Assembly: GCA_041879295.1 (NCBI GenBank)
Contig: CP047152.1
Coordinates: 2,981,501-3,045,500, forward strand
DNA: 64,000 nt
From: Pseudomonas putida
Lineage (GTDB): Bacteria > Pseudomonadota > Gammaproteobacteria > Pseudomonadales > Pseudomonadaceae
Direction of reading: 5' to 3'
Every line of letters starts with the position of its first letter. Position 1 is the stretch's first letter. Positions 47,673 to 56,311 of the stretch are shown piece by piece. A program made the position numbers and the translations under genes. The notes beneath the pieces are model-generated. The model made no database searches, was not told where the DNA came from, and saw only the letters and a program-made list of their open reading frames with translations.

Positions 47673-47801
47673 CTAACGATTCCCACCCCTCAGATCGTTG
47701 TTCGAAAGGACCACGACTGGCTTCTGTGCCAAGTCCGGACGGAAGATCCGCTCACATGAGCAGTAAAAGCTGTTGCAATCGACCAGGGCAAAGACGCTCA
47801 C
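47673..47801 (-). pseudogene. rulB: rulB 5' fragment
   Basis: GTG 47801 overlaps the rulA stop (GTGA). The translation VSVFALVDCNSFYCSCERIF then RPDLAQKPVVVLSNND is the UmuC/RulB N-terminus with the first catalytic Asp in LVDCNSFY. It runs into the element after LSNND and ends 6 codons later. It continues at 36856-37099. Confidence 0.92.
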
Positions 47802-48226
47802 AGCATGCTCCTGAGCAGCATGCTGATCACTCCCCATAGTTCCACCTGCTCTTCGTCGGCCAGGATTTCGCGATGGCGGCCGTCGGCTCCTACCCGTGCA
47901 AGATGTAGTCGTTCCAGTGCTACCCGCTCCACGAGCGCCAAATGATGCTCATGGTTCGCCACCACGATTACTACATTGCCGGCACTAGGCTCGAGGGCGC
48001 GGTCGACCACGAGTACATCGTTCCGGTGCACTCCGATCCCAACAAGATCGTCGGTGTCGACTAGCCAAAGCCAAATGTTGGGTGCCCCCCATCCCACCGC
48101 GGCGTCAAGGGAGGGGGGAAAAAGCAAGTGATCCTCAGCCGGGCTCTGGAAACCAGTGATCTTCAGGCGCTGCTGCGCCAGGGCGAGACTGGACAGCCGC
48201 CGGCCGGGAGACGTAAAGCAGTCCAT
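47798..48226 (-). CDS. rulA: UmuD/RulA-like protein lacking the Ser-Lys protease dyad
   Basis: A 142-residue S24-fold protein with the usual layout: ITGFQSPAEDHLLFPPSLDA (the cleavage region, CGF in UmuD but TGF here), WLVDTDDLVGIGVHRNDVLV, VDRALEPSAGNVVIVVANHE, ending VELWGVISML. Where UmuD has GDSM with the nucleophile Ser this protein has TDDL, and the Lys-containing strand is HLALVERVAL without Lys at the expected place. Self-cleavage therefore looks impossible. It overlaps rulB and lies 20 bp after a perfect LexA box, so it is SOS controlled. Confidence 0.8.
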   Translation of the reverse strand: MDCFTSPGRRLSSLALAQQRLKITGFQSPAEDHLLFPPSLDAAVGWGAPNIWLWLVDTDDLVGIGVHRNDVLVVDRALEPSAGNVVIVVANHEHHLALVERVALERLHLARVGADGRHREILADEEQVELWGVISMLLRSML

Positions 48227-48245
48227 CTGGGCGGTCGTCTCAAAG

Positions 48246-48261
48246 CTGTATATGCGTACAG
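48246..48261 (-). promoter_or_regulatory. LexA (SOS) box before rulAB
   Basis: CTGTATATGCGTACAG matches the gamma-proteobacterial consensus CTG-N10-CAG. It lies 20 bp upstream of the rulA-like start. Confidence 0.88.
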
Positions 48262-48494
48262 TATAGAGATCAGCCCCGGGTTGGCGTCAAGCTGCGCGCA
48301 CTGGGTATGTCACTGTCAGCGGGGAGGATTTTGCTGAAGGGGGGCCATCCATGGCCTCTACCGTGCAGTATATGGCCGGTAAATGTCCCAGGCGCGACTG
48401 CGGGTTACCGCCGGTCAGTTCGAGTCAGCGTGCATCGATTGCTGCGAAACGTGGAGCAAACCTCAATATGTATTGGACAGGGAGCGTGGGCAGG

Positions 48495-48956
48495 ATGGGC
48501 CGAAGGAATGGGATTTTCGGGGCAGGCTGGTCGGGACTCATCCTGCTGGCAGGGGTGGCGCTACTTGCGCCTGAAGCCGCATATGCTGGGAAGCTAGGAC
48601 AGGCACTGGGCTCTGCTGCTGGCAGCGTCGGAGGGACTGCGGTTGGAGGCGTATCTGCAGAAGCAACCCGACAAGCTCTTGCTGCCAAGGGCATGACGGA
48701 GGATGACTTCTTCCGAATGCTGTTCGCTCGAGGCATCCCTCGCGCAAAGCAAGATCTCCCCAAGATGGTCGACGCAGAAACAGAATTTTATGACGTCACT
48801 GGTAGCGGTAGGGAATGGGGATACTGGCCTTTCACAACGATTGCCTCTTGGTCCACGGAAAGCCTGTGGATCTCGTCTACAACAGACTCACCGATTTCTA
48901 TCTGGAAGGTGACAATTGCAGCGCGCTGCGCAGCGCTTATTTGGCTGATGTCGTGA
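48495..48956 (+). CDS. hypothetical protein with membrane segment (possibly a fragment)
   Basis: A frame from ATG 48495 gives a short basic N-terminus, a hydrophobic segment (WSGLILLAGVALLAPEAAYA), a Gly/Ala-rich stretch (ALGSAAGSVGGTAVGGVSAE) and then MTEDDFFRMLFARGIPRAKQ. From about 48790 it overlaps the ATP-grasp-like frame, so the C-terminal 50 residues are probably read-through past a deletion joint. Not recognised. It lies divergent from rulAB. Confidence 0.35.
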   Translation: MGRRNGIFGAGWSGLILLAGVALLAPEAAYAGKLGQALGSAAGSVGGTAVGGVSAEATRQALAAKGMTEDDFFRMLFARGIPRAKQDLPKMVDAETEFYDVTGSGREWGYWPFTTIASWSTESLWISSTTDSPISIWKVTIAARCAALIWLMS

Positions 48957-49808
48957 CGGTAACGCCGCACCCTCAGGCCTATGCCCTTTACGCCGACAAA
49001 CGCAGGTTGGTTGACCTAACCAACGCACGTTTTTTGGAAGAGATTGGCGTTGATCAGCAAATCCGAGCCGTATTGGCCCAATACGTCCCGCTTACCGTTC
49101 CTGTCGAGCATGGTAATGCAGAGCACCTCTGGCAAAACCGCCGTAGCCTCTTTTTCAAGCCCGTCAGCGGGTTTGGTAGTCGCGGTGCATACCGAGGAGA
49201 CAAGCTCACCAAGCGTGTGTGGGAAGGGAAACTACGTGGCCCAATCCCTTGTGGCTCCCGGCGAGCGTAGAACCGTCGCCGACCCTCAGGTACGACCAAT
49301 GAAGTTTGACCTGCGCGCGTACGCTTATGCTGGCGAGGTGCAGTGGAACGCTGCCAGGGTCTACCAAGGCCAGACGACTAACTTTCGAACGGAAGGGGGC
49401 GGCTTTGCTCCTGTGTTTACCTTAGTCGAGGAAGAGAAGCGAGCCGGTTCCACAGAGCAGCGGTCGCACGCCTCGTTCACGTTCTTGCTCGACGAAACCG
49501 GCGCCGTAGAGGAACTGCCGCACCCGCTTTATCTGGCGTTGGTTCGAGCGGAAAAGGCTACCTCAAAGCTTGCCGGTAAACGTTTCCGATTGGCCGACTG
49601 GTATGTGGCAATAGAAGATGGCCGTCCTTCCAAAGTCATCCGAGAGTGGTACGGGTGGGTAGCGTTCGACGCAGCTGGTGGTTACCACCCTGAACGCGGT
49701 TCGCCGAAAAACGACGAGTCGGATAGTGATGACAATATAGATTCAACCGCTCTACCGACACGGGAAGAACACGATCGAATTGAGGAATTGTTGTTTAAAA
49801 GCGAGTGA
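48815..49808 (+). pseudogene. ATP-grasp-like protein, truncated and frameshifted
   Basis: The first frame reads HGKPVDLVYNRLTDFYLEGD, TPHPQAYALYADKRRLVDLT, NRRSLFFKPVSGFGSRGAYR, GDKLTKRVW. It then shifts near 49235 to NYVAQSLVAPGERR, MKFDLRAYAYAGEVQWNAAR and VYQGQTTNFRTEGGGFAPVF. The text matches a conserved family of ATP-grasp-like proteins known to me only as hypothetical. The N-terminal third is missing. The 3' part carries an extra domain ending EEHDRIEELLFKSE. Confidence 0.6.
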
Positions 49809-49871
49809 GAGCCTGTCTCGCACAGCCCAGAGGTTCCTTCCGGGGCGCAGAGCCAAAGGAAGATTGCCTTC

Positions 49872-50036
49872 TCACTCACCTTTCAGGGCCATCATTAAAC
49901 CCTTGAAAGCGCCGTTCAGCCGAGTAAATGCAGCCTGGAAACGAATCGAATTTTCCGCATATTTTGCTTGTTCAACCTGAACGTCGACTGTGTTCTGATC
50001 AAGTGATGGTTGATTGGGAACCGCCCTGTCTTGGAC
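49872..50036 (-). pseudogene. flgB: fragment of a flagellar rod protein gene (flgB C-terminus)
   Basis: Minus-strand text VPNQPSLDQNTVDVQVEQAK then YAENSIRFQAAFTRLNGAFK and GLMMALKGE with a TGA at 49872-49874 is the conserved FlgB C-terminus (NTVD...E...AEN...RFQA...LNG...KGL). The N-terminal two thirds are missing and no other flagellar gene is near. Between 49809 and 50221 there is otherwise only a copper-type palindrome. Confidence 0.65.
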
Positions 50037-50089
50037 CATCTACTTCTGCAGATTAGTTAATCTACCCTGTCATGAAGCTGAGCTAGTGA

Positions 50090-50103
50090 TTACATTTTTG
50101 TAA
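50090..50103. promoter_or_regulatory. CopR-type palindrome TTACATTTTTGTAA
   Basis: Matches the TTAC-N6-GTAA pattern seen at three other places in this block. It lies 54 bp upstream of the flgB fragment (minus strand) and downstream of the first SDR gene, so its own target gene may have been lost. Confidence 0.5.
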
Positions 50104-50221
50104 GCTATCGGTTTTTTGACCGAGCGGCCGCTCACCCGCATAAACTGGTAGCTCATTACCAGAAATCACCAGCACGGGTATTTCATCCCAAGCCAGCTCG
50201 ATCAACCGGTAATAGCCGGCG

Positions 50222-51256
50222 TTATTTCGATTGCTTTCGTGCAGTCTCTTCCCGCTCCATACGTTCACGCACGCCGCCTTCCACACCAGTGCCAGAGTGC
50301 ATTGGCTTGTAAAGCGAACCCGTTGTTGGCGGTGCTGGCGGAGCTTTTTCGATCTGCCAGCGGTGCGCGATGTTCGCCGCGATTCGCTCGGTGAGAGAGG
50401 GGAACAGCGAATGCGAGATCACTGCGCCCCGGGCTTTCCAGCCTACCGGCAGACGTTTGCGCGGGTTGACCGAGACCCAGGCGATGGCTTCAACCACCTG
50501 CTCAGGGCCGTCCATTGCGGCCATGCGTGGCGTGCCGCCGGTGTAGTTGGCCGCGTGTTCCCAGAACGGTGTGTCCACAGCCCAGGGCATAACAGTGGCG
50601 ACACTAATAGTCTCGCTGCCGCTCAGGCGAATCTCCTCGGCGATTGCTGCCCCGAGATTCATCACTCCACCTTTGGTCGCTGCGTAGGAGGCATGGTAAG
50701 CCAGCGGTATCTCGCTCTCGACCGAGCCGACGTTGACCAGCGTGCCGAAGCCCTGAGTTCTGAACTGGCGCATGGCCGCGTGGCTTCCGTAGATCACGCC
50801 CTTGAGATTGACGTCCACAACCCGCGCATGGTCCTCGACGGGGACGTCTTCGAAGCGCCCCAGTGCTCCGACCGCTGCGTTGTTGATCCACACGTCGATA
50901 CTGCCGAAGCGTTCGATGGCGGCTTGGGCCAGGCCTTGTATGTCGGCTGGTTTGCTCACATCGGTGGTCACTACGAGTGCCGACCCTCCTGCCTCGCGTA
51001 TCTGCGTAGCCAGTTCTTCGAGCACCGCGGTTCGGCGGGCCGCCAGCACCACGTCGCCTTGCAAAGCGGCAAGCCTGAGCGCCACGCCGCGACCGAAGCC
51101 ACTGGAGGCACCAGTGATGACGAAGGTTTTGCCAGCTACGCTTGGCTGGTCGCTTGGTTTCAGGCGTGGGGAAACGGCGCAGCCACTGAGTTGCAGGGCG
51201 GTAAGCAGAAGCAGCAGCAAAGCCAATCTCTGCGATGAGAAGATTCGCAAAACCAT
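50222..51256 (-). CDS. short-chain dehydrogenase/reductase with lipoprotein-type signal
   Basis: A 344-residue protein using ATG 51256 (AGGAGA upstream). The N-terminus MVLRIFSSQRLALLLLLLTA then LQLSGCAVS is a lipoprotein signal with lipobox LSGC, unusual for an SDR. The Rossmann motif is TGASSGFGRGVAL, with NNAA and YAATKGG (catalytic Tyr/Lys) further on. The C-terminal 90 residues include a TERIAANIAHRWQ region shared with other SDRs of stress islands. It is divergent from the GH15 gene across a 480-bp gap with a CopR-type palindrome. Substrate unknown. Confidence 0.85.
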   Translation of the reverse strand: MVLRIFSSQRLALLLLLLTALQLSGCAVSPRLKPSDQPSVAGKTFVITGASSGFGRGVALRLAALQGDVVLAARRTAVLEELATQIREAGGSALVVTTDVSKPADIQGLAQAAIERFGSIDVWINNAAVGALGRFEDVPVEDHARVVDVNLKGVIYGSHAAMRQFRTQGFGTLVNVGSVESEIPLAYHASYAATKGGVMNLGAAIAEEIRLSGSETISVATVMPWAVDTPFWEHAANYTGGTPRMAAMDGPEQVVEAIAWVSVNPRKRLPVGWKARGAVISHSLFPSLTERIAANIAHRWQIEKAPPAPPTTGSLYKPMHSGTGVEGGVRERMEREETARKQSK

Positions 51257-51400
51257 TATTGGTTCTCCTGGCAAAGTCATACGGCCGAATGGTCCGTAAC
51301 TCCAGTGTTGTACGACTGCCTTGTGCCAGCGCCGCCGCAGGACAGGCGAATAGAACTTTTCAGGCTAGATCATCAATCTAGTTATGGCGCGGAAACTTGA

Positions 51401-51414
51401 TTACATTTCTGTAA
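51401..51414. promoter_or_regulatory. CopR-type palindrome TTACATTTCTGTAA
   Basis: Lies in the 480-bp divergent promoter gap between the lipoprotein-type SDR and the GH15 gene. No other gene is supportable from 51257 to 51736. Confidence 0.6.
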
Positions 51415-51736
51415 GCATAGAACTGAATTATTGAGCTATACGAATGCATGCTTGGAAAAGATTTTGCTATTCGATCTATCGAGTCTGACAATTCACAATC
51501 GCAATTGAAACTACTGATTAATCGTGCAGTCGACTAATAATCTGTTTCTTGTATTTTCGCGCGGCTTGCGCTTCGAAAAGCGACATCGTTATGGTTAAAA
51601 ATAAGCCGGCGTACGTCGGGTTACTCTTCATGCCAACTTCAATGCATTTATTACCTCAACGCGAGCCTGCCGCTTTGAAGCAGCAGTCCAGACTGGCCTT
51701 TGAACCGTCTGTAAGCGCACCGACACGAAGAGAACT

Positions 51737-53542
51737 ATGAGAATTAATCAGCAACTGGCAGCTGGAAAGGCAGAATATCCAACGATCGCTTCGCTGGCGG
51801 CCATCGGTGATGGTCGCTCCATGGCATTGGTGGGCCCAGATGGCAACGTGGAATGGTTCTGTCCCCAGCGCTTCGATGCCACACCGATGATTTGGCCGCT
51901 GCTCGACCGTCAACGTGGCGGGCGGCTACAGCTGTCGACACCGGGTGACGTCAAAACGCATTATCTGGACGATTCTGCAGTATTAGAGTTCGAAGTGCAC
52001 AGCGCGTCCGGGTCCGCCCGTGTCACGCTTTGTATGGAGTGGCCTGGATCGGACGATCAGCAACGCTTGCTTTGGCAGGTAGACGGCTTAGCTGGCCGCT
52101 GTGAGTTCACTCTGCAGTTTGAGCCGCGTCCAGATTTCGGAAGCGTAGCCGGTGAGGCAAGCATTTCAGCCGAAGGGTTAACCTATTCTTATATGGGTCA
52201 ACAGCTGTTGCTTCAAGCGAACTGCGCACTGTATCCGGACGGCGAAGGCTGGAAGGGAGCGATCTCAGTAGATGCAGGAGGGCGTGCGGGAGTTTCTCTG
52301 AGCGTTTCCTTAGAGCAAGATGCCCCACCCGTTCCTGTGTCGATTGAATCCGTACCCGCGCGGATTGAGGCGACCCTGGTTGCGTGGCGCGATTGGTGCG
52401 CAGCGCTGGAGTGCCCCGCAGCATATAGAGGCGCCGTGGTACGCAGCGCGATTAGCCTTAAGCTATTGATTTACGCACCCAGCGGAGCGGTCGTTGCCGC
52501 CGGAACCACTTCCCTACCTGAACACCTGGGCGGGGAGCGGAACTGGGATTACCGCTACACCTGGTTTCGAGATGCGGGGCTGACACTTGGTGCTCTTTTC
52601 GGCCTCGGTTGTCGGGATCAGGCACATCGTTGGGCCCAGTGGATGCAGCGAACCATTGAGCAGCATGGGACGCCGCTGGCCGTGCTATACGATGTAAACG
52701 GAGCTGCGCCACCGCCAGAACGTAATATCGAAGGGGTCGATGGCTATCGCGGCTCGCGGCCGGTGCGTGTGGGTAACGCTGCTGATGGCCAGTTTCAGCT
52801 GGATGTTTATGGCGAGTTGCTGGAGTGCGTGAGCATCTGCGATAGCATGGGCGACGATGCGATGCGGGCGCACTGGCCTCATATGCGCGCCGCTGCTGAT
52901 TTCATTGCAGCGCACTGGCAGGAGCCTGACCAAAGCATTTGGGAGATGCGCAGCGCGCCGCGCCACTATGTGCACTCCAAGGTCATGGCCTGGGCTGGTC
53001 TACAGCGTGCGCTATGGCTGAAGCGCCGCCATGACCTAGACGGAGATGAGGAAAGTTGGGTCAATCAGGCCGAGGCTCTACGTCAGTTAGTCCTGCGCCG
53101 TGGTGTCAGCGCCGGCGGCAACAACTTCGTCCGGGCCTTGGATGACGATAGGCTGGATGCTAGCCTCCTGTTATTAGCGCGTGTTGGCTTCGTCGAAGGC
53201 GGCGATGAACGTTTCGTCAATACGGTCGATATGATCCGCAAACAACTGGACGAAGGCGGCGGCGCGCTACGGCGCTACCCTGCTGAAATTTCGGATGGGC
53301 TAGAGGGCCGAGAAGGCGCCTTCTTCATCTGTAGCTTTTGGCTGGTCGAGGCATTAGTGCAAACCGGCCGGCCTCGAGAGGCAAAGGAGCTTTTCGAACA
53401 GCTGCTGCAACGCAAGGGTGAGCACGGCCTGTTCGCTGAGGAGTTCGACACCCGAAGCGGCCAGCATTTAGGGAACGTACCTCAGGCCTTTTCTCATGTC
53501 GGTTTGATAAACGCCGCCCTGAGCCTCGGCTCTGCTGATTAA
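51737..53542 (+). CDS. GH15 family glucoamylase/trehalase-like enzyme
   Basis: A 601-residue cytoplasmic-type protein (no signal). An N-terminal beta-sandwich (residues about 15-210: IASLAAIGDGRSMALVGPDG, EWFCPQRFDA) precedes the alpha6/alpha6 barrel: AAGTTSLPEHLGGERNWDYR and YTWFRDAGLTLGAL are diagnostic. The likely general acid is in SIWEMRSAPRHYVHSKVMAW and the base in FAEEFDTRSGQHLGNVPQAF. Such enzymes hydrolyse alpha-glucosides, including trehalose in some members. Its divergent pairing with an SDR recurs in stress-related islands. Confidence 0.92.
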   Translation: MRINQQLAAGKAEYPTIASLAAIGDGRSMALVGPDGNVEWFCPQRFDATPMIWPLLDRQRGGRLQLSTPGDVKTHYLDDSAVLEFEVHSASGSARVTLCMEWPGSDDQQRLLWQVDGLAGRCEFTLQFEPRPDFGSVAGEASISAEGLTYSYMGQQLLLQANCALYPDGEGWKGAISVDAGGRAGVSLSVSLEQDAPPVPVSIESVPARIEATLVAWRDWCAALECPAAYRGAVVRSAISLKLLIYAPSGAVVAAGTTSLPEHLGGERNWDYRYTWFRDAGLTLGALFGLGCRDQAHRWAQWMQRTIEQHGTPLAVLYDVNGAAPPPERNIEGVDGYRGSRPVRVGNAADGQFQLDVYGELLECVSICDSMGDDAMRAHWPHMRAAADFIAAHWQEPDQSIWEMRSAPRHYVHSKVMAWAGLQRALWLKRRHDLDGDEESWVNQAEALRQLVLRRGVSAGGNNFVRALDDDRLDASLLLLARVGFVEGGDERFVNTVDMIRKQLDEGGGALRRYPAEISDGLEGREGAFFICSFWLVEALVQTGRPREAKELFEQLLQRKGEHGLFAEEFDTRSGQHLGNVPQAFSHVGLINAALSLGSAD

Positions 53543-53585
53543 CGTAGCTGCAGCCTGCATGGTCCAGTCGATGCCACCCAGCTAG

Positions 53586-54584
53586 CTAGCGGGCAATGGC
53601 AACTACTGCCGCTACACAAATCACCATTACCAGTGCCAAGGCGCCCGTGGCCAGCTTGCCCACGGATTCGGAACTGAGGCCCAGTGCTTTGTCCTTGGCC
53701 TGCGCGCCGAAGCGCCCTTCGAGACGGTGCAGGCCCTCTACGGGATGGAACAGGTTGTCAGGCTGTTCATCACCGGCCGGCGAGTCGGTCATCTGCCCAC
53801 TCCAGGCCTGCTTGGCCATCATCCGGTCGAGTAGGCCGGGCATGAACATGTTGCCGATAATCGCCTGAAAAGAGGCGCGTCCGATCCACAATTCGCGCGG
53901 CGCATCGGTTGCCGCGCGGACAATCGCGCGCGCTGCCACAGCAGGCGTATGGATCGGTGGGACCGGCTGCGGTCGTTTTTGCATCTTGTTGCGCGACCAG
54001 TCGAACTGCGGCGTGTTGTGCGCTGGCAGCTGCACCATGGTCAGCCGCACCCGGCTGTTGGTATGGATCAGTTCGCAGCGCAGCGAGTCGGTGAACCCAC
54101 GAATGGCGAACTTGGCGGCGCAGTAGGCCGATTGCAGCAGTATCGCGCGATAGGACAGCGCCGAACCCACCTGGACGATGGTGCCGCGGTTGCGAGACTC
54201 CATATGCCGCAGCGCCGCCAGCGTGCCATGCACGAAGCCCAGATAGGTCACGTCGGTCACACGTTTGAATTCCGCCGCGCTGATCTTGTTCACCGGGCCG
54301 AACACCGTCGCCATCGCCGCGTTGACCCAGATCTCGATCGGCCCCAGTTCCGCCTCGATCCGATCGGCCGCCTGATCGATAGCTTCGGGGTCGGCGACAT
54401 CCGCGGCAATTGCCAGAACTTTCGCCCCAGCCGCTTCCAGCTCGTTGCGAGTGTCCGCCAGGCCCTGCTCCCCACGCGCAATCACGGCGACGCGGTAGCC
54501 GGCCTGGGCGAACGCGTGAGCCGTCGCGCGGCCTACGCCTGCGGTCCCGCCACAGATAACGGCGGTCTGTTCGCGGTCGGTCAT
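53586..54584 (-). CDS. short-chain dehydrogenase/reductase with C-terminal membrane helix
   Basis: A 332-residue protein. Cofactor motif CGGTAGVGRATAHAF, NAAMATVFG in place of NNAG, Ser in VGSALSYRAI and YCAAKFA as the catalytic Tyr/Lys. The last 25 residues (GKLATGALALVMVICVAAVV) form a membrane anchor. It is 33 bp downstream of the VKOR/SPW gene on the same strand, so the two are probably an operon. The substrate is not deducible; lipid-like or membrane quinone substrates are possible. Confidence 0.88.
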   Translation of the reverse strand: MTDREQTAVICGGTAGVGRATAHAFAQAGYRVAVIARGEQGLADTRNELEAAGAKVLAIAADVADPEAIDQAADRIEAELGPIEIWVNAAMATVFGPVNKISAAEFKRVTDVTYLGFVHGTLAALRHMESRNRGTIVQVGSALSYRAILLQSAYCAAKFAIRGFTDSLRCELIHTNSRVRLTMVQLPAHNTPQFDWSRNKMQKRPQPVPPIHTPAVAARAIVRAATDAPRELWIGRASFQAIIGNMFMPGLLDRMMAKQAWSGQMTDSPAGDEQPDNLFHPVEGLHRLEGRFGAQAKDKALGLSSESVGKLATGALALVMVICVAAVVAIAR

Positions 54585-54617
54585 GTGCGGACTCCTTTTT
54601 TGTAGAGGCGATGGTGA

Positions 54618-56078
54618 CTATCGCAACAGCGCGTTCCAGCCGGCATAGCGATGATGGATCGGTCCGCGCGGCAGACTCAGGCCGATCACCAGCGCGCCGG
54701 CGATCAGACTACCCACGGTCGCGGCGAACCCTGCACCGTCGAGGAAGGCGGGTGATGCCAGTAGCCAGGCACCGATTGGCAGGTTCAGAAAACGCAGCGG
54801 CCGTGCCACTTCGGCGCACGCCAGGACCGAGACGGTGAGCAGCAGCGAGCCCATCAGGTGATCACTGTTGGCCATCGCGCCGTCGGTGCCGAAGATCAGG
54901 CGGGTTGACATCAGCCAGACGCCTATAATGCACAGCAGCGCGAGCCCCCAGGGAAGGTTCACTCCGCGAAGGCCTCTGAGAGTCATCGAGGAAAGGCTGC
55001 CGTCGAACTCCGGCGTATTGTCCTCACGGGCGCCTTCCATTGCATCGCCTTTGAAAAAAGTTCTCCAAAACGGTTTGCCACGGCGCCGCGCATCCTTGAG
55101 GAACTGGCCCATGGCAACCAGTTCATCCAGCGCGTAAGGCATCATCACCAGCATGGCCAAGGCTTGAGCCAGGCAAAGCGTGCACCACGTACCGATGAAG
55201 ATCGGCTGGGCGATGATGAAGAAGATGCTCACGACGCCCAGGGGCACTACCACCACGCCGAACGCGGCGACCATCCACGGCATGGTCCGCCAGCGCCGGG
55301 CATCGCCCATCACCGCCATGAGGAGCTCGATCATATAGGCCATCACACCGATCCCGGCATCGGACACCGGCCAGGCGCGCGACATGTCGGACGTGATGAT
55401 GGTTTCAGTGCCGTTGGGCTGGGTGCCGAAGAAAGGGTCCCAGGCATTCGAGGTATGGCCAAGCTGATAAGCGGTTAGATAACGTGCGAGCAGAATGCCA
55501 ATCACGGCGAGAATGGCTATTGGCAGGCGTTGCAGCCAGGTTGAAGGGTTGTAATCCCAGCCCGGTGGAACCGCGGCCTTCTGCATCATCCCGGACATGC
55601 TCATGCCTGGCATCATTGGTACTAGTGTGGAAAAGGCAATTACCAGCCCGCCGACCAGCAAGGCATTGCCGTAGCTCGCCGGGGAAGGAGTCCAGAACAG
55701 CAGCGGCGCGAACATCAACCACAATCCCATGATCGTGTTGGCCCATTGCGCCCAGCTGATCCGTTTGAGCGAGAGGATGGCGAACAACACGATCAACGCG
55801 CCGCTGATGACGTCGTTCCAGGTCATCAGCAGCGCGCGAGTGGCGACCTCGGGTAGATCACGCTCGGCTGCGAGGCGTGGCAGGTCGAGGTCGCCCGGCG
55901 CTACGTTCATGTAGCCGAAGATAAAGGGCGCACTCAGCACCCAAAAGCCGAGCAATACATTGACGAAGTGGCACCAAAGCGTCGCGATGTGGCGCCGCTC
56001 CATCATCTGCATATGCGCATCCATACCCATATCGGACGACATGGCGCCTTGGCGTAGATATTCCCCTTGATGCTCCAT
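54618..56078 (-). CDS. membrane protein with SPW repeats and vitamin K epoxide reductase domain
   Basis: About 486 residues from ATG 56078. Met/His-rich start (SSDMGMDAHMQMMERRH), then SPW-type segments (LLGFWVLSAPFIFGYM, LWLMFAPLLFWTPSP). The VKOR domain carries FIGTWCTLCLAQALAMLVMM, the CxxC redox centre, preceded by ten or so helices. A further SPW-like pair lies at the C-terminus (PLRFLNLPIGAWLLASPAFL). VKOR proteins reoxidise thiol partners through quinones; the Met/His-rich N-terminus might bind copper. It heads an operon with the second SDR. Confidence 0.88.
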   Translation of the reverse strand: MEHQGEYLRQGAMSSDMGMDAHMQMMERRHIATLWCHFVNVLLGFWVLSAPFIFGYMNVAPGDLDLPRLAAERDLPEVATRALLMTWNDVISGALIVLFAILSLKRISWAQWANTIMGLWLMFAPLLFWTPSPASYGNALLVGGLVIAFSTLVPMMPGMSMSGMMQKAAVPPGWDYNPSTWLQRLPIAILAVIGILLARYLTAYQLGHTSNAWDPFFGTQPNGTETIITSDMSRAWPVSDAGIGVMAYMIELLMAVMGDARRWRTMPWMVAAFGVVVVPLGVVSIFFIIAQPIFIGTWCTLCLAQALAMLVMMPYALDELVAMGQFLKDARRRGKPFWRTFFKGDAMEGAREDNTPEFDGSLSSMTLRGLRGVNLPWGLALLCIIGVWLMSTRLIFGTDGAMANSDHLMGSLLLTVSVLACAEVARPLRFLNLPIGAWLLASPAFLDGAGFAATVGSLIAGALVIGLSLPRGPIHHRYAGWNALLR

Positions 56079-56311
56079 AGATCTAGTCCCCAGCACTGAA
56101 GTATTGGTTACGTTGCGGCAAGAGAAAAAGCGTTACGGTGTTGCGACCGCGTGCAGGTTTGGGTGAGCTCGGCCAGCGGATATCTAGGCCTTTTCTGCTA
56201 GCAAGTCAGCTGGCTTAGCTTCAACTGCACATGCTGGGATATAAGGTCATTCCGGCGAAGCTGCTCTGGCAACGAGATGACGAGCTTTGCCAGAGCAGCA
56301 AGTCGCGAATG

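Larger units (their letters stand above)
37100..47696. mobile_element. GInt/integron-like element inserted in rulB
   Basis: The rulB reading frame breaks after LSNND at about 47696 and resumes with DGCIIARS at about 37099. The 10.6 kb between carries a three-recombinase operon plus a small fourth gene on the minus strand and four cargo genes on the plus strand. The two ends share the imperfect inverted pattern ATCTGA-N12-GTTAGT. rulB is a documented insertion hot spot for such elements in Pseudomonas, and a ginABCD-like set defines GInt islands. Exact ends are within a few bases. It is disrupted by an IS5-family copy in its fourth gene. Confidence 0.85.

Noticed and set aside
37100..47696. 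tRNA gene as the attachment site of the element
   Set aside because: No tRNA-like sequence lies at either end; both junctions are inside the rulB reading frame.
50083..50286. A 67-residue minus-strand frame overlapping the 3' end of the first SDR gene
   Set aside because: It overlaps the SDR C-terminus in another frame, has no clear binding site and contains the palindrome at 50090.
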